A stretch of 34,156 nt of DNA, from assembly GCA_002407845.1 (NCBI GenBank), contig DHPK01000001.1, positions 20,573 through 54,728 of the forward strand, read 5' to 3'. Source of the DNA: Leptolinea sp. UBA5366. Its GTDB lineage: Bacteria; Chloroflexota; Anaerolineae; Anaerolineales; Anaerolineaceae. Shown here piece by piece: positions 24,049 through 31,117 of the stretch. The notes beneath the pieces were generated by a model that did no database searches, was not told where the DNA came from, and saw only the letters and a program-made list of their open reading frames with translations. Numbering within the stretch: the first letter of the stretch is position 1; every line of letters begins with the position of its first letter. Made by a program: the position numbers and the translations under genes.

Positions 24049-25398
24049 TCACAAAGCTGACAGGAAATTAATCCTCTGCGTGTTCGCCTCGCCCTTTTTT
24101 AGCAATTTCCCGATCAGATCATATTCCAGTGCGGTGTGAATCCTGACCGGGACGATCGTGCCGACGGCAGCCTTTCCCTCGACAAATACGATCCCGTCAA
24201 TATCGGGGGCATCCCGGTAACTGCGACCGAAAAGCAGCCCATCCTGCGTCCCTTCAATCAGAACGTCTAAGTCTTTTCCGACAAACCGCTGATTAATCTC
24301 CAGTGAAATGGATTGCTGGAGCGTCATCAATTGTGCAACGCGCTCTTCCTTAACCGATTCCGGAACAGTGTCGCCGTAACGGGCGCTGTCGGTCTCCCTT
24401 TCGAAAGAATAGGGGAAAACACCGACGCGATCAAACTTCATCTCTGCCAGGAAATCGTAAAGCGTCTGAAATTCAACTTCGCTTTCATTAGGGAAACCGG
24501 CGATGAATGTCGAGCGGATTGCAAATGCTGGAAAGCGGTCGCGCATTTTCGCAATCGTCTCTCGAACCCAGTTCACATCTGAAGGCCGTTTCATGCGTTT
24601 CAACATTTCCGGATGGGCGTGCTGGAGGGGGATGTCGAGGTAAGGCAGGACGCGCGGGTGATCCGCCAGCAAATCAATCAACTGGTCGGATACAAATCCC
24701 GGGAAGGCATAAAGCACACGAATCCAGGGCACATGCGGCGCTGCTTCGCAGATTTTCTCAATCAGTCCGGGCAGCGCGTCTTTTTCACCTCGGTCAATCC
24801 CATAAGCGGTTGTATCTTGGGCGATCAGATTGATTTCCTTTATGCCGGCGTCCTGTAAACGGACTGCATCAGCGATGATTTCAGCTTCAGGGCGGCTGAC
24901 CCAATCCCCTTTGATATAGGGGATGCTGCAAAAAGAGCAATAGCGGCCGCACCCGTCAGCGATTTTCAGATAAGCGCTCGGACCCAGCCGTGTAAACTGA
25001 CTGGCAGGGATCGGGGTGGCGGCTGGCCGGACGGTACTGTTTTGTTTTTGAACGGTTTCGATCAGGGTCAGAATGTTGAAAATACTGCGTGTTCCGAGAA
25101 TGCCGTCCACCATCGGGCAGGATTTTTTAATTTCCTGGCTGAAAATTTCTGCCATGCAGCCGACTGCCAGCAGATATTGGTCTTTTCCTTTTTCTGACGC
25201 CAGACCGTTGATCGTCTCAATGGCTTCATCTCTCGCGGCTTGAATGAAACCGCAAGTATTAACAATGAGAAACTCGGCTTCAGTAGGGTCAGGCGTAAAG
25301 CGATAGCCGGTGTCAGTCAGAATGTTGCCAATGGAGTTCGAATCGACCGTGTTTTTTGCACAGCCTAATGAGATGAGATGAAAAGTTTTTTTCTGCAT
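24049..25398 (-). CDS. rimO: Ribosomal protein S12 methylthiotransferase RimO
   Basis: The product of about 449 residues modifies an Asp of ribosomal protein S12 by inserting a methylthio group. The N-terminal UPF0004 domain holds three Cys for the auxiliary cluster (LGCAKN, NTCGF, VGCMAE); the radical SAM Cys are in DGCGRYCSFCSIP; IRVLYAFPG, LDIPLQHAHPEMLKRMKRP and FIAGFPNESE follow, and a TRAM domain ends the protein. The KxxS-type motifs and SxPxxKG arrangement distinguish RimO from MiaB. The ATG at 25398 has AGGA six bases ahead and lies 7 nt after the rodZ-like stop; the longer open frame to 25476 overlaps that gene and is rejected. Confidence 0.95.
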   Translation of the reverse strand: MQKKTFHLISLGCAKNTVDSNSIGNILTDTGYRFTPDPTEAEFLIVNTCGFIQAARDEAIETINGLASEKGKDQYLLAVGCMAEIFSQEIKKSCPMVDGILGTRSIFNILTLIETVQKQNSTVRPAATPIPASQFTRLGPSAYLKIADGCGRYCSFCSIPYIKGDWVSRPEAEIIADAVRLQDAGIKEINLIAQDTTAYGIDRGEKDALPGLIEKICEAAPHVPWIRVLYAFPGFVSDQLIDLLADHPRVLPYLDIPLQHAHPEMLKRMKRPSDVNWVRETIAKMRDRFPAFAIRSTFIAGFPNESEVEFQTLYDFLAEMKFDRVGVFPYSFERETDSARYGDTVPESVKEERVAQLMTLQQSISLEINQRFVGKDLDVLIEGTQDGLLFGRSYRDAPDIDGIVFVEGKAAVGTIVPVRIHTALEYDLIGKLLKKGEANTQRINFLSAL

Positions 25399-25405
25399 AA
25401 TTTTC

Positions 25406-26779
25406 CTAAGGAATATATGGGGTGATGGTCTGTGTAGCAGTCGGCCGGACAGGTTCAGGTGTGTAAGTCGGAGCAAAGGTCGCTGTCAGCGTTGGACTGA
25501 TTGCGGGTGTCGGCGTCATGACAAAATTATTGGCAAATTGAAGGGTCAGGTTTTGACCCAAAGTTCCAAGAATGCCTAATGATTGATGATTATAGGTAAT
25601 TTTAAAAGCAGCGGCATTTCCTGTCTGAACTTCGATCATTTCATTGCCGTCAAAAGGATAGGTGTGACCAGGCAATGTTCTTCCGGAAAATACAATATTT
25701 CCATCAGAACGGACTTGGAGAAACGCCCGCTGGTTCGCCTCGATGTAAAGCTGGATCGGACCCTCGAGCGCTTCCTGCGGCGTCTCTTGAACCGGCGTCA
25801 GTGTCATCGGCGGAAGAAATTCAGCGTCATCGGCTTGAAATTCAGCCGGTGTGGCTGTTGCTGATCCATCGCTCGCAGGTGTCGCTGTCGACAAGGATTC
25901 ATCAAATTGCTGGGCAAACAGACGGTCGAGGTCTACTGTCGGGGTAATTGCCCGGGCTTTAAATTCTGAGATGGTCACTGCAGAATAGATAATGATCGCT
26001 GCCATGCCGATCAGGACGGTGATGCCAACGAACAAGTCAGGCGTCATGAACTGCTTAAACCGGCTGACCTTTTTGACGGGTTTTTGTGCGGGATCTTTTT
26101 TCTTTTTCTTCCCCTGATCTGGCGCAGTGAACGTCCGCGACGCAGCCTGCAGCTGCAGCGCGTTCGCGTAGCGAAGCATGACGCCATCCACATCAAGATT
26201 CAAAAAAGCCGCATAATTATTGAGCATGCCGCGCGCTTGAACCGATGACGGAAGCGCATCGAAATTGCCTTCTTCCATCAATTGCAGGTAGAAACTTCGC
26301 ACCAGCGTGTGAATTTCAGCGTCTTCGTAGGTCAGGCCGAGGCTTTCCCGCCGGTTTTTTAATTCAGATCCGATCTGCTTGAAAATTGCGGCAACTGGAT
26401 CTTTTTCGACCGGGATTGCTTCAGGCAGTGAAAAGTCTGAAAATGCGGGGGTATCGATTAATGGCTGGAGCGGCTGGGTGGATTCAATTTTCCCCGGGAC
26501 ATCAAGGGCAGACGGATCATGGTTATCCGGCGATGTACCAAAAGGAATTTCGGGATGATCCCAGGCATCCAGCACAGTTTTAACGTCCATCTTCAAGTAT
26601 TCAGCATACATGCGGACAAATCCGCGACCTTGGACGGGAGACGGTAGGATTTCTGGCCGGTCATTTTCGATTGCTTGAAGATAGGTAATTCTGATAAATA
26701 ACTCATCAGACACCTGACTGATCGAAATGTTTTTTTCCTCGCGGGCTGCCCGCATTGCCTGACCGATCGTTTCCGCCAT
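25406..26779 (-). CDS. RodZ-like protein with two N-terminal HTH domains
   Basis: The 457-residue product has two successive HTH_25-type domains, residues about 5-75 (IGQAMRAAREEKNISISQV...RGFVRMYAEYL) and 135-205 (IGSELKNRRESLGLTYEDA...RGMLNNYAAFL), then a basic stretch (KKKKKDPAQKPVKK), one membrane helix near 250-275, a Thr/Pro linker and an extracytoplasmic DUF4115-like domain (QLYIEANQRAFLQVRSDG...). RodZ links MreB filaments to the membrane and wall machinery; a MreB paralog lies in this window. The ordinary family has one HTH, so the second is an internal duplication with the same exit motif. It precedes rimO by 7 nt. A TATAAT is six bases before its ATG and no Shine-Dalgarno is seen. 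Confidence 0.8.
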   Translation of the reverse strand: MAETIGQAMRAAREEKNISISQVSDELFIRITYLQAIENDRPEILPSPVQGRGFVRMYAEYLKMDVKTVLDAWDHPEIPFGTSPDNHDPSALDVPGKIESTQPLQPLIDTPAFSDFSLPEAIPVEKDPVAAIFKQIGSELKNRRESLGLTYEDAEIHTLVRSFYLQLMEEGNFDALPSSVQARGMLNNYAAFLNLDVDGVMLRYANALQLQAASRTFTAPDQGKKKKKDPAQKPVKKVSRFKQFMTPDLFVGITVLIGMAAIIIYSAVTISEFKARAITPTVDLDRLFAQQFDESLSTATPASDGSATATPAEFQADDAEFLPPMTLTPVQETPQEALEGPIQLYIEANQRAFLQVRSDGNIVFSGRTLPGHTYPFDGNEMIEVQTGNAAAFKITYNHQSLGILGTLGQNLTLQFANNFVMTPTPAISPTLTATFAPTYTPEPVRPTATQTITPYIP

Positions 26780-26785
26780 TTTTTT

Positions 26786-26791
26786 ATTATA
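26786..26791 (-). promoter_or_regulatory. -10 box six bases before the rodZ-like ATG
   Basis: TATAAT lies at 26791-26786 on the minus strand, separated by AAAAAA from the ATG at 26779. The spacing would start the transcript at the ATG itself, a leaderless message. A TTGTTC near 26816-26811 is a poor -35 with a 19-bp spacer. Confidence 0.5.
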
Positions 26792-26805
26792 AAAGAGATG
26801 GGAAG

Positions 26806-26825
26806 GTCCCGAACAAAATCGGGAC
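26806..26825. repeat. 7-bp inverted repeat in the rodZ-like/peroxiredoxin divergent region
   Basis: GTCCCGA (26806-26812) and TCGGGAC (26819-26825) are a perfect inverted repeat around six bases. It covers the -35 region of the rodZ-like promoter. With no U-tract and lying upstream of both genes, it is more likely an operator or incidental than a terminator. Confidence 0.35.
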
Positions 26826-26910
26826 TCCGGTTCTGCTCAAATTGCTTGATTACAGGGAAGAGACCTCGCAAATTTTGAGCTTTTATTAGAATTGTGTTAG
26901 AATACTAAAA

Positions 26911-26923
26911 TGTAATGATTACA
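26911..26923 (+). promoter_or_regulatory. Fur/PerR-family-like palindrome, distal copy
   Basis: TGTAATGATTACA is a perfect 6-1-6 palindrome. With one flanking base each side it agrees with the 15-bp PerR box (TTATAATNATTATAA) at 11 or 12 positions. It sits 3 bases upstream of a better match, so the two may bind a repressor side by side. Confidence 0.5.
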
Positions 26924-26926
26924 ACT

Positions 26927-26941
26927 TTATACTAATTATAA
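26927..26941 (+). promoter_or_regulatory. PerR-like box upstream of the peroxiredoxin gene
   Basis: TTATACTAATTATAA differs from the classical PerR box TTATAATNATTATAA at only one position. It lies 42 bases before the peroxiredoxin ATG and just upstream of a plausible -10 TACAAT (26948-26953), so a bound repressor would cover the -35 area. PerR is a peroxide-sensing repressor whose targets typically include peroxiredoxins. Confidence 0.6.
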
Positions 26942-26982
26942 ATATGGTACAATGATTTATACAAACTTGAAAGGAAAATAAA

Positions 26983-27657
26983 ATGGAAGAGACTACTAAC
27001 AGAATGCCGTTGATTGGCGACAAAGCCCCATCGTTTTCAGCAACTACAACCCAAGGACCGATTAATTTCCCGGATGATTACGCAGGAAAATGGGTGATCC
27101 TTTTTTCGCACCCAGCCGACTTTACCCCCGTTTGCACGACTGAATTTATGACATTTGCCAGCATGGCGGATGAATTCAAAGCACTGAATACTGAATTAGT
27201 CGGTGTTTCAATTGACTCACTTTATTCCCATATTGCCTGGCTGCGCAAGATCCAGGAATTGGACTGGAATGGAATGAAGAATGTCGAAGTGAAGTTCCCG
27301 CTGATCGAAGATATTAAAATGAATGTCGCTTCGAAATATGGCATGGTTCAGCCGGGTCAATCGACCACGCAGGCAGTCCGAGCTGTCTTCATCATTGATC
27401 CGCATGGTGTCATTCGTCTGATCCTCTATTATCCTCTGAGCACCGGCCGGAATATGGATGAGATCAAACGCGCCGTGATCGCGCTGCAGAAAGCGGACTC
27501 AGATCAGGTTGCAACCCCAGCCAACTGGCGCCCGGGCGATGATGTCATCATTCCTACTGCCGGCTCATGCGGAACTGCAAAAGAACGCGTTGAGAGCACA
27601 GATGAAAACATGTACTGCCTCGATTGGTTTATGTGCTTCCGCAAGGAAAACAAGTAA
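26983..27657 (+). CDS. Peroxiredoxin, archaeal-type (Prx6 subfamily)
   Basis: The 224-residue product reduces peroxides through peroxidatic Cys51 in HPADFTPVCTTEF. The long C-terminal extension with Cys196, Cys212 and Cys218 and the WRPGDDVIIP motif match the archaeal-type Prx6 enzymes, where a Cys pair six residues apart (207 and 213 in Aeropyrum) takes part in disulfide exchange. It is thus probably a 2-Cys mechanism within the 1-Cys-like fold and needs an unidentified reductant. AAAGGAAAA precedes the ATG. Two PerR-like boxes upstream suggest peroxide induction, and a hairpin ends the transcript 23 bases after the stop. Confidence 0.92.
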   Translation: MEETTNRMPLIGDKAPSFSATTTQGPINFPDDYAGKWVILFSHPADFTPVCTTEFMTFASMADEFKALNTELVGVSIDSLYSHIAWLRKIQELDWNGMKNVEVKFPLIEDIKMNVASKYGMVQPGQSTTQAVRAVFIIDPHGVIRLILYYPLSTGRNMDEIKRAVIALQKADSDQVATPANWRPGDDVIIPTAGSCGTAKERVESTDENMYCLDWFMCFRKENK

Positions 27658-27679
27658 TTTTTCTTGCACAATAAATGAA

Positions 27680-27707
27680 AAAGACGGTCCGATTTCGGAC
27701 CGTCTTT
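27680..27707. terminator. Bidirectional terminator between the peroxiredoxin gene and rplI
   Basis: AAAGACGGTCCG (27680-27691) and CGGACCGTCTTT (27696-27707) are a perfect 12-bp inverted repeat with a 4-nt loop. A-rich and T-rich flanks on both sides provide a U-tract in either direction, so it serves both convergent genes. Confidence 0.88.
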
Positions 27708-27726
27708 ATTTTCAAAGGAACGTACC

Positions 27727-28272
27727 TTACGCTTCTTCTGAAGCTTCAAGTTCTTCCACTGCTTCAATAATTGATTCAGCAGCTGCTTCAATTTCCTTTT
27801 CGACAACCGGTTCAAGGTTGACCTTCTCGCCTTCGCGATGGACGATCACTTTGACTGACGGGACGATATCAACTGTCAGACGAACTGAAACCGGATGTTC
27901 GCCAAGCGTGCGGATCGGTTCAACGTCCAGCTGGCGTTTGTCAATCGCGGCGCCTGATTTTTCCTGAATCGCATCGGCGATCATCTGTGGCGTGATGGAG
28001 CCGTAAAGCTTCCCAGTTTCGCCTGCTTTGCTCGCGAATGCAACAACCAGACCTTCGATCTTTTCGGACAGAGCGCTCATCTCAGTGTTCAACTGAGTTC
28101 TCAGGATGTCGGCTTTTTGTTTGATCTCATCAGCCTGTTTGACTGCGCCAGGAGTAGCGATCACCGCAAAACCCTGGGGGATCAAATAATTGCGGGCATA
28201 TCCGTCAGCAACTTTCTTGACATCTCCGGCATGACCCAATTTATAAACATCTTTCAACAATAATATTCTCAT
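27727..28272 (-). CDS. rplI: 50S ribosomal protein L9, acidic C-terminal extension
   Basis: The product starts MRILLLKDVYKLGHAGDVKKVADGYARNYLIPQGFA, the N-terminal rRNA-binding domain of L9; the connecting helix (about 45-75) and the C-terminal domain with GKLYGSIT and ...RTLGEHPVSVRLTVDIVPSVKVIV follow. At 181 residues it is some 30 longer than usual, the excess being an acidic Glu/Ala tail from about residue 150. It stands alone, without rpsF, ssb or rpsR that often adjoin it. AAGGG is located before the ATG. Its 5' region holds a 6-bp hairpin at 28302-28323. Confidence 0.94.
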   Translation of the reverse strand: MRILLLKDVYKLGHAGDVKKVADGYARNYLIPQGFAVIATPGAVKQADEIKQKADILRTQLNTEMSALSEKIEGLVVAFASKAGETGKLYGSITPQMIADAIQEKSGAAIDKRQLDVEPIRTLGEHPVSVRLTVDIVPSVKVIVHREGEKVNLEPVVEKEIEAAAESIIEAVEELEASEEA

Positions 28273-28301
28273 CTTTCAAGCCCTTTCTGCTCTAATTATT
28301 C

Positions 28302-28323
28302 CCGGCGAAGGGTACAACGCCGG
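28302..28323 (-). repeat. Leader hairpin upstream of rplI
   Basis: CCGGCG (28302-28307) and CGCCGG (28318-28323) form a perfect GC-rich inverted repeat around 10 bases, 29 bases before the rplI ATG. If within the transcript it could be an autoregulatory leader element; alternatively it ends an antisense or upstream transcript. No U-tract follows closely. Confidence 0.35.
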
Positions 28324-28462
28324 CAACCTAAAATTCTACCAAACTTTTTAAAGATTTGGGAAAAGAGATTTGAACCAGTGTGTGGCATGGGATAATGCGC
28401 GGAATTGTATGCCTTCCGTCATCGTTTTTCGACTCCCGTTCGGCAAATAGGCGCATCAATTC

Positions 28463-28468
28463 TATAAT
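28463..28468 (+). promoter_or_regulatory. Candidate -10 box of the atpAGDC operon
   Basis: A perfect TATAAT lies 76 bases before the atpA ATG in a 270-base divergent gap. The -35 is poor (TTCGGC, 18-bp spacing). The expected leader contains a GGCTGGCGGG / CCCTGCCAG pairing, which may fold. Confidence 0.45.
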
Positions 28469-28544
28469 TACAGCAGAAAGGCTGGCGGGAAACGGCAGAC
28501 TCAGTTAACCTGACCGCAACCCTGCCAGAGATTCCAGAGGAATT

Positions 28545-30209
28545 ATGCCTGAAGAGACGCTGCGAAATATTACCTCAGATTTATTTGATCGGATCGACCA
28601 ATTCAATACAAATTATGAAGTCAAAGACATCGGCATTGTCAGCGATGTCGGTGAAGGAATTGCCCGTGTCAAGGGACTGCAGTCAATTGGCAGCCAGGAA
28701 CTGGTAGATTTTGAAAATGGCGCGACCGGAATTGCATTCAGTCTTGAACAGGACAGCATCGGCGTGATGGTGCTGGGCAATTATCTGTCGATCAAAGAAG
28801 GTTCGATTGTTAAGAAAGCGGGACGAATTGCGTCGATTCCAGTCGGAAAAGGATTGCTTGGACGGGTGATCAACCCGTTGGGCGAGCCGATTGACGGCAA
28901 AGGACCGATTAATTTTGATTCATTCCGTCCGATCGAAAAAGTTGCTGCTGCGATTAACAATCGTTCTGATGTGGATACGCCGTTACAAACAGGGATAAAA
29001 GCGATTGACGCCATGATTCCGATCGGGCGCGGGCAGCGGGAATTGATCATCGGTGACCGCCAGACCGGAAAGACTGCCATTGCGATTGACACAATCATTA
29101 ACCAGCGCGACAAAGGTGTTTATTGCATATACGTCGCGATTGGGCAGAAAAAATCATCCATCGCGCAGATTATTGCCAAGCTGCAAGAAATGAATGCGAT
29201 GGAGCATACCATTGTGGTAGTCGCTGGAGCGGATGACCAGGCGTCCATGCAATACATCGCTCCCTATGCTGGTTGCGCCATCAGTGAAGATTTCATGGAA
29301 AAAGGCGAAGATGCGCTGGTGATTTATGATGATCTGACCAAACACGCCTGGTCATACCGCCAGATTTCCTTGCTGCTTCGGCGACCGCCGGGACGGGAAG
29401 CTTACCCGGGCGATCTGTTTTATCTGCATTCAAGATTATTAGAGCGCTCTGCCAGGCTTGACCGGCGATATGTCATCGTTCCTGACACATTCACGGGCGA
29501 TCGCGCTGCGGAGAAAGACGGGGTTGACGGCGTCGTCTACAGTGGTCCGATGGCGCAAAGCGATGCTGAAAAAGCGCTGTCGCAGCTGCAGGAGAAGGAC
29601 AAAAAGAAGATCATTCAGGTAGCTGGTTCAGGTGGAAGCTCAACAGCTCTGCCGATCATTGAGACGCTGCTGGGCGATGTTTCAGCTTACGTTCCGACAA
29701 ATGTCATTTCGATTACGGACGGTCAAATTTACCTTGAGTCTGATCTGTTTAATGCGGGCATTCGACCGGCAATTAATGTTGGAATTTCGGTTTCCCGTGT
29801 TGGCGGATCGGCACAGTCCAAGGCAATCAAGAAGGTGGCGGCCGGCCTCAGGCTTGATATGGCAGCTTATCATGAGACTGCGTCCTTTGCGCAATTTGGT
29901 TCGGATCTGGATAAAACGACGAAAAAACAATTGGAGCGGGGCGAGATTCTTCAAGAAATTCTTAAACAGCCGCAATACACTCCCTACTCGCTCAGTGATG
30001 AATTTTTGATTTTGTACGCCGGCACGCATGGGTATCTTGACGATATCCCGATTGCACGCGTTCATGAGTGGGAAGAGCAATTCTTGAGTTTCATGGAAAC
30101 GACATCTCCATCACTTCGCAAAAAAATAGAAGTTCAAAAGGATTTCACCCCCGAGCTTGAAACCCAGCTTGAAAAAGCGCTCGAAAGATTTTCTCTGGTC
30201 TGGAAGTAA
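28545..30209 (+). CDS. atpA: F-type ATP synthase subunit alpha with an internal insertion
   Basis: The 554-residue product is the non-catalytic nucleotide-binding subunit of F1. The N-terminal barrel (VGEGIARVKGL), P-loop GDRQTGKT (near residue 172), DDLTKHAWSYRQISLLLRRPPGREAYPGD, ALPIIETLLGDVSAYVPTNVISITDGQIYLE and the C-terminal helical bundle are normal. Between SARLDRRYV and STALPIIET there are about 40 extra residues (approximately 311-370), containing GVDGVVYSGPMAQSD and a charged helix LSQLQEKDKKK, which explains the length above the usual 500-515. Frame is intact across it. GAGG lies five bases before the ATG. It begins an atpA-G-D-C operon and no F0 or delta gene precedes it. Confidence 0.93.
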   Translation: MPEETLRNITSDLFDRIDQFNTNYEVKDIGIVSDVGEGIARVKGLQSIGSQELVDFENGATGIAFSLEQDSIGVMVLGNYLSIKEGSIVKKAGRIASIPVGKGLLGRVINPLGEPIDGKGPINFDSFRPIEKVAAAINNRSDVDTPLQTGIKAIDAMIPIGRGQRELIIGDRQTGKTAIAIDTIINQRDKGVYCIYVAIGQKKSSIAQIIAKLQEMNAMEHTIVVVAGADDQASMQYIAPYAGCAISEDFMEKGEDALVIYDDLTKHAWSYRQISLLLRRPPGREAYPGDLFYLHSRLLERSARLDRRYVIVPDTFTGDRAAEKDGVDGVVYSGPMAQSDAEKALSQLQEKDKKKIIQVAGSGGSSTALPIIETLLGDVSAYVPTNVISITDGQIYLESDLFNAGIRPAINVGISVSRVGGSAQSKAIKKVAAGLRLDMAAYHETASFAQFGSDLDKTTKKQLERGEILQEILKQPQYTPYSLSDEFLILYAGTHGYLDDIPIARVHEWEEQFLSFMETTSPSLRKKIEVQKDFTPELETQLEKALERFSLVWK

Positions 30210-30212
30210 ACG

Positions 30213-31082
30213 ATGGCTTCAATTCGAGAGATGCAGGGAAGAATCCACACTGTGGAGAGTATTGAACAGATGACGCGCGCCTTACAGGCAGTCAGCGCAA
30301 GTCAGGTGCGGACAGTTAAAGAGCTGTCTGAAAATACACTTCCTTATACAACGCTGGCGTGGCAGGTTCTGACCGATTTGAAGCATGAGGCTGAGTTTTT
30401 CGCCCAGCATCGGGTTTTCATGCCGCCGGACGAGACAGCTCCGGTGTTTGCAGTTTTTGTCAGCGCAGACCGTGGACTTGCGGGCAGTTTCCCGATGAAC
30501 ATCTTGAAAGAAGCCCTGCAGCTTGAAAGAAAAGTAAATCGCCCGATTCAATATATATCGGTTGGGAAAAAAGGGCGGGACATGCTTCAGCGGCGCAACC
30601 GGAAGATTATCGCGGATTTCAGCGATATTTCCAGCGTGACGAGCTTCCATGATATTAAAGCTTTATCGACCATTGTGACGGATGACTTTGATCAGGGTCA
30701 TGCCGGGCAGGTATATTTGATTTTCACAGAATACGAAAGTATTTCCCATTTTAAGCCGACCAGCCGCAGACTGCTCCCATTTGCGGACGATAGCCTGCCG
30801 ATCGATGTAAACACAGTTCGCAAGGGCAGCTGCCTTTATGAGGGCGATCCCAATCTGATTATCAATTCTTTGCTTAGGCGTTACGTTCGAATGGAATTAT
30901 TCCACGCGATCACTTCATCCAAAGCGAGTGAATATACGTCACGCATGCTCGCGATGAATGATGCAACCGAAAAATCCGAGGAGCTGCTCCAATCCCTGCA
31001 TCTTGAATTCAATCGTGTCCGTCAGTCCGGAATTACGAATGATATTCTCGATATCATGGGCGGTGCAAATATTAAAAATTAG
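30213..31082 (+). CDS. atpG: F-type ATP synthase subunit gamma
   Basis: The 289-residue product is the central rotor shaft. The N-terminal coiled helix starts IREMQGRIHTVESIEQMTRALQAVSASQVR, the Rossmann-like middle has VFVSADRGLAGSFPMNIL, and the C-terminal helix has MELFHAITSSKASEYTSRMLAMNDATEKSEELL ending in ITNDILDIMGGA. These match gamma subunits throughout, although overall conservation is low as usual for gamma. The start is 3 nt after the atpA stop, so translation is coupled. Confidence 0.93.
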   Translation: MASIREMQGRIHTVESIEQMTRALQAVSASQVRTVKELSENTLPYTTLAWQVLTDLKHEAEFFAQHRVFMPPDETAPVFAVFVSADRGLAGSFPMNILKEALQLERKVNRPIQYISVGKKGRDMLQRRNRKIIADFSDISSVTSFHDIKALSTIVTDDFDQGHAGQVYLIFTEYESISHFKPTSRRLLPFADDSLPIDVNTVRKGSCLYEGDPNLIINSLLRRYVRMELFHAITSSKASEYTSRMLAMNDATEKSEELLQSLHLEFNRVRQSGITNDILDIMGGANIKN

Positions 31083-31117
31083 TAAAGCAAATTGCTTTTG
31101 CTGGAGAAACAGGAAAC

